Below are positions 56,642-64,000 of a stretch of DNA of 64,000 bases, piece by piece. Position 1 is the stretch's first letter, and every line of letters begins with the position of its first letter. Below the pieces are notes generated by a model that had not been told where the DNA came from, searched no databases, and worked only from the letters and a program-made list of their open reading frames with translations. The translations under genes and the position numbers were made by a program. The stretch lies in assembly GCA_028284485.1 (NCBI GenBank), contig JANQRQ010000248.1, positions 1-64,000 of the forward strand, read 5' to 3'. Origin of the DNA: Planctomycetaceae bacterium. GTDB taxonomy: Bacteria > Planctomycetota > Planctomycetia > Planctomycetales > Planctomycetaceae.

Positions 56642-57181
56642 ATGACGTTAAAATCACGAATAAATATTGACGATATCTATTTCGCGTTTTATTATTCACG
56701 ACACGTAAGCCGTGCCAAGGGCATTGAAAGCCTGCGAGACGACGAAAACGGACGGCCGAATTTGAGAACGGGACCGAAGCACGACCGAGCGGAATTGAAA
56801 TCAGCAGAAATGAGGAATCAACGAGAAACGGAACGAGAAATCAGCAAGGCAATCATCCGTTTCGAAAAAGAATATATGGGGCGCGGTCCGCTCGAAACGC
56901 GCTCCTACATTATCGATGATTTAGTCCTCGTGCGATTGAAAAACGTTTTGACACCTGCCGAAATGAAGCTGTCCGAATTGGAAGAAAGAGAACGGGGACG
57001 ATACTTAATAAAACAAATGAGGCAAGAATTGATTGAACGTGGTCGGCCACTACTCGATGCCGTTATCAAAGATATCTTGTCAGTCGAAGTCGTCAGCTTG
57101 CATACAGACATCAGCGCCAAGACTGGCGAAAGAATTATCGTTTTCACTTTAGAGCGACGGCCGAGTTTTGCCGAAGCGTAG
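56642..57181 (+). CDS. DUF2294-domain protein
   Basis: 179 residues from ATG 56642; a TTG 11 codons earlier is also open. Residues from about 68 onward are a standard DUF2294 domain: REISKAIIRFEKEYMGRGPLETRSYIIDDLVLVRLKNVLTPAEMKLSELEERERGRYLIKQMRQELIERGRPLLDAVIKDILSVEVVSLHTDISAKTGERIIVFTLE. The first 55 residues are polar and unlike the family, so the true start could be the ATG at 56810, although no good ribosome site precedes it. DUF2294 proteins are frequently encoded with DabA/DabB; here they are 650 bases apart on the same strand. Biochemical role unknown. Confidence 0.88.
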   Translation: MTLKSRINIDDIYFAFYYSRHVSRAKGIESLRDDENGRPNLRTGPKHDRAELKSAEMRNQRETEREISKAIIRFEKEYMGRGPLETRSYIIDDLVLVRLKNVLTPAEMKLSELEERERGRYLIKQMRQELIERGRPLLDAVIKDILSVEVVSLHTDISAKTGERIIVFTLERRPSFAEA

Positions 57182-57204
57182 TTAAGAGAATTTTACGGTT
57201 GATG

Positions 57205-57342
57205 ATCGGCCGGGGCTTGACGGTCCTTAAAGCTGTGCCTAGCATCTGGCCGATGAGAATTACGGCTGAGTTGAAGTTGCTTGGCGAATGTCAAACAGTC
57301 GGTTGTAACAGGTTTTCGTTGCATGGGATCAAACGCCCGTGC
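57205..57342 (+). ncRNA. Possible structured RNA 1 (ends in the first terminator)
   Basis: Between DUF2294 and the first terminator the sequence can fold into a long-range helix (ATCGGCC at 57205-57211 with GGCCGAT at 57248-57254) and a hairpin (GCATGGG at 57321-57327 with CCCGTGC at 57336-57342) that abuts the terminator stem. It could be the 3' part of the DUF2294 message, a small RNA, or a leader with a regulatory terminator. No known RNA family was recognised. Confidence 0.4.
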
Positions 57343-57387
57343 AAAAAGGCCGAGAGGTTGCGAGATGCGACCCCTCGGCCTTTTTTT
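57343..57387 (+). terminator. Intrinsic terminator after DUF2294
   Basis: AAAAAGGCCGAG (57343-57354) pairs with CTCGGCCTTTTT (57374-57385) for 12 base pairs, and seven T residues end at 57387. The A-run on the left makes it able to work in both directions. Confidence 0.9.
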
Positions 57388-57598
57388 GTCTCCCGCAATC
57401 GAAGAGCGGCGCACGACAAGATGAGTTTGAATGTCAAATCTCAGGTGACGCAACTTATTCGTAATACGGAGTGTGACTCCTTTGATGACGACCGGCAGCT
57501 TCCGACGATCTTCAACTGTAACTTCACATGACGAGGTGCACAGCGCATCTCCTATGCTCGGCCCACTGCAAATCCATTAAGTGCAAGTAAGGAATTCA

Positions 57599-57735
57599 CC
57601 CCGATATTTTCGGGGAGTTTAATCCCGTCGTAGACGCGATGCCGAACTCAAGCATCGGCATCGACATACGCAACGGGACTTCAACCACACATGAACACGC
57701 TGAAGCCGCGACGGTGGGGCTCTCCGTCCGGACAG
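57599..57735 (+). promoter_or_regulatory. Structured 5' leader RNA of dabBA (candidate attenuator or riboswitch)
   Basis: Three hairpins follow each other before a terminator: CCCCGA/TCGGGG at 57599-57615; a nested pair made of an outer TCCCGT (57623-57628) with ACGGGA (57673-57678) and an inner CGATGCCGA (57637-57645) with TCGGCATCG (57655-57663); and GACGG (57710-57714) with CCGTC (57724-57728). AAGCCG at 57703-57708 could also pair with CGGCTT of the terminator's 3' arm, an alternative fold of the kind used by attenuators. It matches no riboswitch class I can recall. The dabB start is 52 bases past the terminator. Confidence 0.55.
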
Positions 57736-57778
57736 GCCGGGTGTTGAACGCTAATGGCGTTCGCTTCCGGCTTTTTTT
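57736..57778 (+). terminator. Intrinsic terminator directly upstream of dabB
   Basis: GCCGG (57736-57740) and GAACGC (57746-57751) pair with GCGTTC (57757-57762) and CCGGC (57767-57771), with a small internal loop, followed by seven T residues (57772-57778). No gene ends just before it, so it most likely acts on the dabBA leader itself. Confidence 0.85.
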
Positions 57779-57829
57779 GTACTGACAATTACCGAACGAA
57801 ACCGAATTTCACCTTGGAGTTTTGAATTC

Positions 57830-59413
57830 ATGGAGACCGTCATTACCGTATTGCTGCTCCCAGTTCTCTTCCTGCTCGCTGGTGCGACTTTGCCAGCGCG
57901 TCTCGCAAACTCCAGGGCAAAGCAGTTGGGTCAGTTGGTGACAGGGTTAGCCGGAGTCGAGTGCATACTGGCATTCGGAATTGCCATCGCTTACGCAGTG
58001 TCGGGCGGCACACCTACTTCGATCGTGCTGGCCGAAGACACATTGGGCTCAGGAGCGGCGATTGGCATTTATTTTGACGGAGCGAGCAGCTTAATGCTCG
58101 CGCTTGTCAGCATTGTTGGTTTCGTTGTCGCTCGCTACTCGATCCGGTACCTCGATGGCGAAGCAAACCAGGGGCGTTACTTTCGTTGGCTTGGCTTCAC
58201 ACTCGGTGCCGTTTCGCTCATGGTGATCGCTGGAAACCTTGTGTTGTTTTTCGTGGCCTGGGTGATGACAAGCCTGGGCCTGCATCAATTGCTGATGCAT
58301 TACCACCACCGCGAGGCCGCACACCGAGCTGCCTGGACGAAGTTCGCAATCAGCCGCCTGGGCGATGCATTCCTCATTGCCGCCTTGGTGTTGATCTTCA
58401 AGACCTTTGGGACATTCGAGTTCGCCGAGTTGTTCTCTAAAGCGGAAGCTGCGGTGGTGGCTGGCCAAATCACCTCAAGCCACGTGGCCATCGGGTGGCT
58501 GTTGATCCTCGGGGCGGCGACGAAATCTGCTCAATTTCCGTTCCACACGTGGTTGCCAGACACGATGGAAACGCCAACGCCCGTTTCGGCACTCATGCAT
58601 GCAGGAATTGTCAACGCCGGCGGATACTTGATTATTCGTATGAGCCCACTCGTTGCGATGGCTCCCTCGGCGCTGATGGCATTGGCTGTTATCGGAACAG
58701 TGACCGCATGCTTTGCCGGTATCGTAATGATGACTCAGACCAGCATCAAAAGATCGCTGGCCTATTCAACGATCGCTCAAATGGGATTCATGATGTTGCA
58801 ATGTGGACTGGCAGCTTTTCCAGCAGCCATGTTGCATATTGTCGCTCATTCGCTGTACAAGGCTCACGCGTTCCTAAGCAGCGGCAGCGTAGTGTCCCAA
58901 TTCCCGGCGACCGCAGCAGCAGAATCTCGACCGGTCGGTTTGCGCCCCCGTTTCGCCTACCTGTTGGCAGCCATCGCGGCGACCGCGTCGTGTTGCGTTG
59001 CCGTCTCTGCGATGCTCGGCATTGATATTCACACAAAGCCCGGTGGCCTCATACTGACAGTCATCCTCGGTCTCGCGGTAACAACATGGGCCTGGCGATT
59101 GTTCTCCCTGGGTAAGCGGGTAACAACACTCGTCGCGCTTGTCGGAACTGCCGCACTCATTTTCGTCTACGGTGCCAGCTATCTCGCCGTCGATCGCTTG
59201 CTGGAAGCGCCCGTCGTCGACATGCCAACATCGATGCAGTTCGTACTCATCGGCATCGGAGTCGGTTTTTGCACTCTGTTCGGATTGCACACGATCGTTC
59301 TTGCGAAATTGCGGCCAACTTGGCTGGAACCGCTCCGAGTTCATGCATCGAACGGTTTCTACATCGATACCGTCTATCAACGTGTCTTAACTGGGTTCGC
59401 GAAACTGTCGTAA
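57830..59413 (+). CDS. dabB: DabB, membrane subunit of the energy-coupled inorganic-carbon pump
   Basis: 527 residues, about 14 transmembrane helices, of the NuoL/MrpA antiporter superfamily. The antiporter core is KSAQFPFHTWLPDTMETPTPVSALMHAGIVNAGGYLIIRM followed by SIKRSLAYSTIAQMGFMMLQCG. It is told from NuoL by its short length, the LHQLLMHYHHREAAHRAAWTKFAISRLGDAFLIAAL segment and the DabA gene next door. DabB is thought to carry cations that energise DabA's CO2 hydration. GGAG at 57816-57819 lies ten bases before the ATG. It is the first gene of the two-gene operon behind the structured leader. Confidence 0.94.
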   Translation: METVITVLLLPVLFLLAGATLPARLANSRAKQLGQLVTGLAGVECILAFGIAIAYAVSGGTPTSIVLAEDTLGSGAAIGIYFDGASSLMLALVSIVGFVVARYSIRYLDGEANQGRYFRWLGFTLGAVSLMVIAGNLVLFFVAWVMTSLGLHQLLMHYHHREAAHRAAWTKFAISRLGDAFLIAALVLIFKTFGTFEFAELFSKAEAAVVAGQITSSHVAIGWLLILGAATKSAQFPFHTWLPDTMETPTPVSALMHAGIVNAGGYLIIRMSPLVAMAPSALMALAVIGTVTACFAGIVMMTQTSIKRSLAYSTIAQMGFMMLQCGLAAFPAAMLHIVAHSLYKAHAFLSSGSVVSQFPATAAAESRPVGLRPRFAYLLAAIAATASCCVAVSAMLGIDIHTKPGGLILTVILGLAVTTWAWRLFSLGKRVTTLVALVGTAALIFVYGASYLAVDRLLEAPVVDMPTSMQFVLIGIGVGFCTLFGLHTIVLAKLRPTWLEPLRVHASNGFYIDTVYQRVLTGFAKLS

Positions 59414-59500
59414 ACAGTAACGCGAAAACCCACACCTTTACCATTCACACTTCAGCAACACCAATCACACGCCAGTAACGCGTCAAAGGAATCGAATACC

Positions 59501-62095
59501 ATGGCTACTGCGAACACAGTCCCACAACAAACGTCCCTGCCCAACAGTTTCCAACCGTCGGAGGCATCGCGCCTTCATCTCAACTTCGATCTCGATCACG
59601 TTGAATCAGTTTTGAAGCAAGTTCAGGAAAGAATTACTCCGGTTTGGCCTCTGAAGGATTATGTCGCGGTCAATCCTTATGCAGGTTTCGCGGACCAGAA
59701 GTTTCTTGCAGCGCGAAACAGCCTGCAAGCTGTGTCAGACATCGAGATGCTGATGCGTGTCGATTACTATCGTGAACAATTCGCGGCGGGCACACTACGT
59801 AAAGCCCACATCAATACCGCCGTTGATGAACTTGTCGCCGACAAAGTGGTGGGAGCCGAACGGATCGATGTCAATCAGGTTGTCGCGTTGCTTCAGGATG
59901 AATCGCACGCAGGTGCTTCTCTTGACGCGAACTCGGAGCAGGATCGAAAGTCAGTTCATCGAATTCGGACGTTTGTCGACATGTTGGATCATCACACCGG
60001 GTCCGATTGGTCTCGATTCATTTGCGAAGAGGTATCGAAGCATTGCGCTGCCCACTACGACCAAGGCCAGGCGATCTGGAAGAGTCCCTGGCAGGAATCG
60101 TCACTTTACGAGGCGTGGCGCCAAGCAGCGCAGTACGATCGCACGTTTGCCATTCTCGGCGTCGCTGGCTTACGCCAGCTGGTTTCCAGCCTGCCTCCGA
60201 ATCCGCATGCCGCAGTCGTGACGTTGCTACGGCAGCTTAAAGTGCCGACGAGTCTGTGGGCGGACTACTTGTATTGCGAAGCCCTTGCCACACCTGGCTG
60301 GAGCGCTTGGACGAATTATCACATTCAAATGGCAGAACGCCAGGGGGAACGCAACACCGACTTCGCCGGTTTGTTGGCAATGCGTTTAGCCTATTCGGCA
60401 ATACTGTGTCGGCAATGCGACTTTCATGTGGATTGGAATTCTTTCGCGGATGCTCACTATCGGGCTGGCGATCAGCCTTCCGAATCAAGCGACGAAGACG
60501 TCCTTCGATACGCCCTGTTAAGAGCCAGCGAAGTCGCTTTCAGAAATCAACTGCTGGATGACTTAGCGAATGACGACACCGAGTCCCCCGGCAAACCGAA
60601 TTGCGATCGAAGGTTGGCCCAACTCGTGTTTTGCATCGACGTTCGCTCGGAACGAATTCGCCGGAACTTGGAGGCGGTTGCCGGCAACATCGAGACATTT
60701 GGATTTGCGGGCTTCTTCGGGCTACCGATCGAATTCGTCCGACTCGGCGAAAATCAGGGTTCCTCGCAAGTTCCCGTCTTAATCTCACCACAGTTTACGG
60801 TCTATGAAGAATTAACCGGTGTCGACGCAAACCATGCTGAAACAGCGATTGAACGACGATCGACACGCCGCTTTTTGCGAAAAGCCTGGAAGGACTTTCA
60901 GAATTCCGCCGCGAGTTGTTTCGCTTTTGTGGAAACGACAGGACTGTTTTATGCCATTAAACTGTTTGCACAATCGGCCGGCTTCGGACAAACCCGCCCC
61001 ACCCAATTCGACGGCATCGAGGAACCGCTACGGCAGCGTCTCGCGCCGGTGTTACCAGTCGGCCACCATCAAGATCTCAGCCTCTCCGAACAGGCAGACA
61101 TGGCGGAATCGATCTTGCGCGGTATCGGCATCGTTGACGGCTTCGCTCGCTCGGTTGTCCTCTGCGGGCATGCCAGCCGGACAGAAAACAATCCACTACA
61201 AGCCGGACTTGATTGCGGCGCGTGCGGCGGCCACTCGGGCGAGGTGAACTCACGTTTGGCAGCCAAGCTGCTGAATCATCCGAGCATTCGCCAGGCTCTC
61301 AGGCGACGAGGCATTGAAATTCCAGATGATACGCACTTCGTCGCAGCGCTTCACAACACAACGACCGACGAACTGGAGTTCTTCGACACATACGACGTAC
61401 CGGCATCGCATCGACTTGATTTGCTGCATCTGCAATCGATTGCCGATTCGGCGTCGCAAAGGACTCGCAGCGAGCGGTTGGCCCAGCTTCCCGGCCCCAA
61501 TGCTGACGATTTGTTTCGGCGTAGCTCGGACTGGTCGGAAGTTCGCCCCGAATGGGGACTGGCGGGTAATGCCGCATTCGTCGCTGCACCACGCACGTTG
61601 ACGGAATCTGTTTCGCTCGAAGGTCGATCGTTTTTGCACAGCTACGATTATCGCAACGATCCAGAGTTCGCTGTCCTGGAACAGATCATGACCGCTCCCT
61701 TGGTCGTCGCACACTTGATCAATATGCAGTACTACGCATCAACGGTCGAACCGTCGAAATTCGGCAGTGGAACCAAGACAGTCCATAACGTCGTTGGCCG
61801 ATTCGGACTGTTCTCGGGCAACGGTGGCGACCTGATGACAGGCCTCCCCTGGCAATCCATTCACGATGGACAGGATTTCCAGCACCATCCACTTCGGCTG
61901 CTTGCCATTATTGCGGCGCCGCGCGAGGCCATTCAAAACATTATCGAAAACCAAGAATTGCTAGCAAACCTATTGGCGAACGGATGGCTGCAACTTGTCG
62001 CCGTCGAAGACAACAAATACTACCGCCTCACCGAGCAGCTTACATGGGACGAATTGCAGTCCAGTGCATTGTCAGCGACGGCATGCATCGCATGA
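59501..62095 (+). CDS. dabA: DabA (DUF2309/UPF0753), zinc-dependent carbonic-anhydrase-like subunit
   Basis: 864 residues, cytoplasmic, peripheral on DabB. DabA hydrates CO2 to bicarbonate in a one-way, energy-coupled manner, concentrating inorganic carbon. The four zinc/active-site residues known from Halothiobacillus DabA are all in place: C378 and D380 in LVFCIDVRSE, H557 in VLCGHASRTENNP and C572 in GLDCGACGGH; the 15-residue distance between the last two is the same. A start at ATG 59501 with AAAGGA ten bases upstream is clear; 87 bases separate it from dabB. In a presumably heterotrophic planctomycete the bicarbonate would feed carboxylases rather than CO2 fixation (inference). Confidence 0.95.
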   Translation: MATANTVPQQTSLPNSFQPSEASRLHLNFDLDHVESVLKQVQERITPVWPLKDYVAVNPYAGFADQKFLAARNSLQAVSDIEMLMRVDYYREQFAAGTLRKAHINTAVDELVADKVVGAERIDVNQVVALLQDESHAGASLDANSEQDRKSVHRIRTFVDMLDHHTGSDWSRFICEEVSKHCAAHYDQGQAIWKSPWQESSLYEAWRQAAQYDRTFAILGVAGLRQLVSSLPPNPHAAVVTLLRQLKVPTSLWADYLYCEALATPGWSAWTNYHIQMAERQGERNTDFAGLLAMRLAYSAILCRQCDFHVDWNSFADAHYRAGDQPSESSDEDVLRYALLRASEVAFRNQLLDDLANDDTESPGKPNCDRRLAQLVFCIDVRSERIRRNLEAVAGNIETFGFAGFFGLPIEFVRLGENQGSSQVPVLISPQFTVYEELTGVDANHAETAIERRSTRRFLRKAWKDFQNSAASCFAFVETTGLFYAIKLFAQSAGFGQTRPTQFDGIEEPLRQRLAPVLPVGHHQDLSLSEQADMAESILRGIGIVDGFARSVVLCGHASRTENNPLQAGLDCGACGGHSGEVNSRLAAKLLNHPSIRQALRRRGIEIPDDTHFVAALHNTTTDELEFFDTYDVPASHRLDLLHLQSIADSASQRTRSERLAQLPGPNADDLFRRSSDWSEVRPEWGLAGNAAFVAAPRTLTESVSLEGRSFLHSYDYRNDPEFAVLEQIMTAPLVVAHLINMQYYASTVEPSKFGSGTKTVHNVVGRFGLFSGNGGDLMTGLPWQSIHDGQDFQHHPLRLLAIIAAPREAIQNIIENQELLANLLANGWLQLVAVEDNKYYRLTEQLTWDELQSSALSATACIA

Positions 62096-62130
62096 CCGCT
62101 GGTGCAAACTTTCCAAGACGGATTCCGCTC

Positions 62131-62239
62131 GTTCCCAGGCCGGAGCCTGGGAACGCACCGATCACGAGGCTCCTGCCTCGTTCCAAATGGATTCCCGCCC
62201 CCCGCCTTCGCGGGGGCAAGCTTACCGCGCGGGAATGAC
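62131..62239 (+). repeat. Repeat family A, copy 3 (complete)
   Basis: Three hairpin modules in a row: GTTCCCAGGC with GCCTGGGAAC (62131-62154, perfect ten pairs, four-base loop), CGAGGC with GCCTCG (62165-62180), and the 51-base GGATTCCCG...GAATGAC module (62189-62239). The second and third modules recur at 50466-50527 and, inverted, the third at 52218-52268. Confidence 0.75.
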
Positions 62240-62555
62240 ATGATATGGGGCCCTAGCTCGAAACATCCTCCCATAGATGCCATTCGATGCAGCGGGCAAG
62301 GTGTCGATGGACTTCGTTGCCGTCAAATGCGATGCTGAAAATTGCCAGGCTGCCATGCGCCCGACTGCACGGCATGTTTCCATCCGTTGGCATGGCGATG
62401 CCCCAGCGGATCGAGCTAGCAGCTCTTCCTTGTGCCCGCGAAACCCGATTTTGACCCAGCGAACGCCGTGGGACCGCGAGTCAGGTCGGTTTTACATTGT
62501 CGAAATACGCAATAACGTGACATCTAGAGTGCCACAGACCTAGCATTCCGTATTT

Positions 62556-62600
62556 ACAGCGTGTTACGCTATTTTGTGGTCGCGACAGATACGTTTTGAC
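62556..62600. repeat. Intergenic motif, copy 3 of 3
   Basis: ACAGCGTGTTACGCT, spacer, GTGGTCGCGACAGAT, then ACGTTTTG. Shares the last part with the 13594 copy (CACGTTTTG) and the CGCGACAGA part with the 34629 copy. Confidence 0.4.
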
Positions 62601-62713
62601 GGAATTCAACAGGCGTATCTCGGAAGTCAGCGATTCCCGCCTTACTCCACACCACGTGTCATAACCCGACAATATCCATCCGAGAAGAATCGGTTCATCG
62701 ATCCGGAGAAACC

Positions 62714-64000
62714 ATGAAGAAATTTCACCCCGTCATCGTTGTCACCACAATGTTGGTCGCCTGGAACACAACAGCCGTTACAGCCGATGAACCGGAATTC
62801 GAATCGATCTTCGACGGTAAGACGCTGAACGGTTGGATGGGCGATCCGAAATTGTGGTCGGTGCAGGATGGAGCGATCACAGGTGTGACCACTGACGAAG
62901 AGCCATTGCCATACAACAAGTTTTTGATTTGGGAGGGCGAGGTCGAAAACTTTGTTTTGCGGGCGAAGGTTCGGTTAATTGGCAACAGCAACTCGGGCAT
63001 TCAATACCGGTCGATCCATCTGAAAGATGCCGGCGAGTTCGTGGTCGGCGGGTATCAATGCGATATTCATCCCGCTCCACAGAATAACGGCATGCTGTAC
63101 CACGAACGAGGACGGGGGATTGTCGCCACTCATGGCCAAAAGGTTATCGTCGACAACGCAGGCGACAAATGGATTGCAGGTACAACCGGGCCGATCCAAG
63201 AGATCGAGCTTGATGAGTGGAACACGTTTGAAATCATTGCCCAAGGCAACAAGCTGACACACAAACTTAATGGAAAGGTGTGCGCTGAGATTATCGACCA
63301 TCACGAGGAAGGTCGGTTAATGAAGGGGATCGTAGCCATTCAGGTCCACCGCGGTCCTGCGATGCGGATTCAAGTTAAAGACATTGAACTGAAGCGTTTG
63401 CCGGCGGGCGGCCTATTGTCGCTGGAAGATGCACCGATACCAGACGACGCTCAAAAGGTGCCTGCCCGTCGACCAGCCAACCGAAGGCCAGCACGACGCA
63501 AGGCGGCCGATCCTCAACCCGCGGATCAAAAAAAAACGGAAACCGAGACGCAACAGTCAGCCGCAGCGGCTAAGCCACGAAACAAACGGCCGACCGCAGT
63601 CGGCCCGGCCATCGGTGGCAACAAGGCGACTCCGATCGACCGCATCAAAGTCGCCAAAGGGTTTCAGGTCGAGCTTTTGTATTCGGTGCCGGGGCAAGAG
63701 CAAGGTTCGTGGGTGAATTTGTGCACCGACGACAAGGGACGGATTCTTGTCAGTGACCAATTTGGCGGCTTATACCGCATGACTCCCCCGCCTCCCGGCA
63801 CTCCGATTCGCCGGAAGGATGTCGAAACCGTGCCTGCTGACATTCGGGCCGTCAACGGAATGGTGTGGGCATTCGATGCGCTGTATGTCGGCGTGAACGA
63901 CTACGAGCAGAAGATTTCCTCCGGTTTGTATCGCATTACCGATAGCGACGGCGACGATCAACTCGACAAAGTCGAAGTGCTCCGGGAAATCAGCGCCAGG
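62714..64000 (+). CDS. DUF1080 / sorbosone-dehydrogenase-like protein (3' end outside window)
   Basis: 429 codons are visible and the frame is still open at the window edge. A signal peptide (MKKFHPVIVVTTMLVAWNTTAVTAD) is followed by a DUF1080 domain (about 26-235; FESIFDGKTLNGWMGDPKLWSVQDGAITGVTT, SNSGIQYRSIHLKDAGEFVVGGYQCDIH), a disordered Arg/Ala/Gln-rich linker (about 245-305), and the start of a propeller (IDRIKVAKGFQVELLYSVPGQEQGSWVNLCTDDKGRILVSDQFGGLYRM) typical of the sorbosone/glucose-dehydrogenase-like membrane-bound proteins of planctomycetes. A cytochrome-type heme domain often follows further on. GGAG six bases before the ATG supports the start. Confidence 0.9.
   Translation, partial: MKKFHPVIVVTTMLVAWNTTAVTADEPEFESIFDGKTLNGWMGDPKLWSVQDGAITGVTTDEEPLPYNKFLIWEGEVENFVLRAKVRLIGNSNSGIQYRSIHLKDAGEFVVGGYQCDIHPAPQNNGMLYHERGRGIVATHGQKVIVDNAGDKWIAGTTGPIQEIELDEWNTFEIIAQGNKLTHKLNGKVCAEIIDHHEEGRLMKGIVAIQVHRGPAMRIQVKDIELKRLPAGGLLSLEDAPIPDDAQKVPARRPANRRPARRKAADPQPADQKKTETETQQSAAAAKPRNKRPTAVGPAIGGNKATPIDRIKVAKGFQVELLYSVPGQEQGSWVNLCTDDKGRILVSDQFGGLYRMTPPPPGTPIRRKDVETVPADIRAVNGMVWAFDALYVGVNDYEQKISSGLYRITDSDGDDQLDKVEVLREISAR

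Larger units (their letters stand above)
62096..62713. other. Intergenic region downstream of dabA
   Basis: 618 bases. Contains repeat family A (62131-62239), which begins with perfect hairpins that may help end the dab transcript, and the third copy of the 45-base motif (62556-62600). The stretch 62245-62550 holds no feature I can support. Confidence 0.5.

Overview
The window reads as a chromosomal segment of a Planctomycetes bacterium. The main evidence is gene content typical of that phylum: a DUF1553/PSCyt1 cytochrome-domain protein paired with a DUF1501 protein, DUF1080 proteins, a Tat-type sulfatase, a secreted Gfo/Idh/MocA oxidoreductase, a secreted PQQ-like propeller protein, and many secreted proteins of unknown function. 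No rRNA operon, CRISPR array, transposase or phage gene was recognised. Base composition looks even, at moderate-to-high GC.

Layout. 1-2.6 kb: uppS, csrA, a 2-hydroxyacid dehydrogenase. 2.7-27.8 kb: every gene is on the minus strand. This block holds, from low to high coordinates, an SDR; a six-gene cluster of five envelope-associated proteins headed by a GlmL/MutL-type ATPase (3.5-11.6 kb); two small conserved proteins; tatD; a helical protein; the Complex I membrane arm nuoH-J-K-L-M-N (14.2-22.2 kb, without nuoI and without peripheral-arm genes); and an ExbB/ExbD/ExbD set with a TPR-like protein, a TonB-like anchored VWA protein and a LolA-like protein (22.6-27.8 kb). 28.1-32.3 kb, plus strand: two paralogous secreted proteins, a DUF11 lipoprotein and a cupin, punctuated by two good intrinsic terminators. 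32.3-38.4 kb, minus strand: a formyltransferase-fold protein, a GNAT/FemAB-like acyltransferase and an acyl-ACP-reductase/class III aminotransferase fusion, followed by a third secreted protein with its own terminator.

38.8-50.1 kb is mostly planctomycete catabolic and surface genes: sulfatase, Gfo/Idh/MocA, amidase, DUF1501, DUF1080-PSCyt1-DUF1553 and PQQ propeller. A tRNA-Thr(GGT)-like 3' half lies at its left edge. 50.1-53 kb is rich in small intergenic repeats, with a VOC protein, a methyltransferase and a small secreted protein between them. 53.3-56.2 kb: an EEP-family nuclease-like protein and purK-purE. 56.6-62.1 kb: a DUF2294 protein, a 650-base non-coding stretch with two structured RNA segments each ending in an intrinsic terminator, then dabB-dabA, an energy-coupled inorganic-carbon uptake system. 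The window ends inside a DUF1080/sorbosone-dehydrogenase-like gene.

The strongest candidates for undescribed biology are (1) the GlmL-type ATPase with DUF6754 and four other conserved proteins and no mutase nearby, (2) a terminator-containing leader RNA directly upstream of dabBA, (3) the reductase-aminotransferase fusion next to an acyltransferase and a formyltransferase, and (4) a VWA protein carrying a TonB-like SxxxH membrane anchor next to ExbB and two ExbD proteins. All functional statements are from reading the translated sequence and from family knowledge; no search was run.
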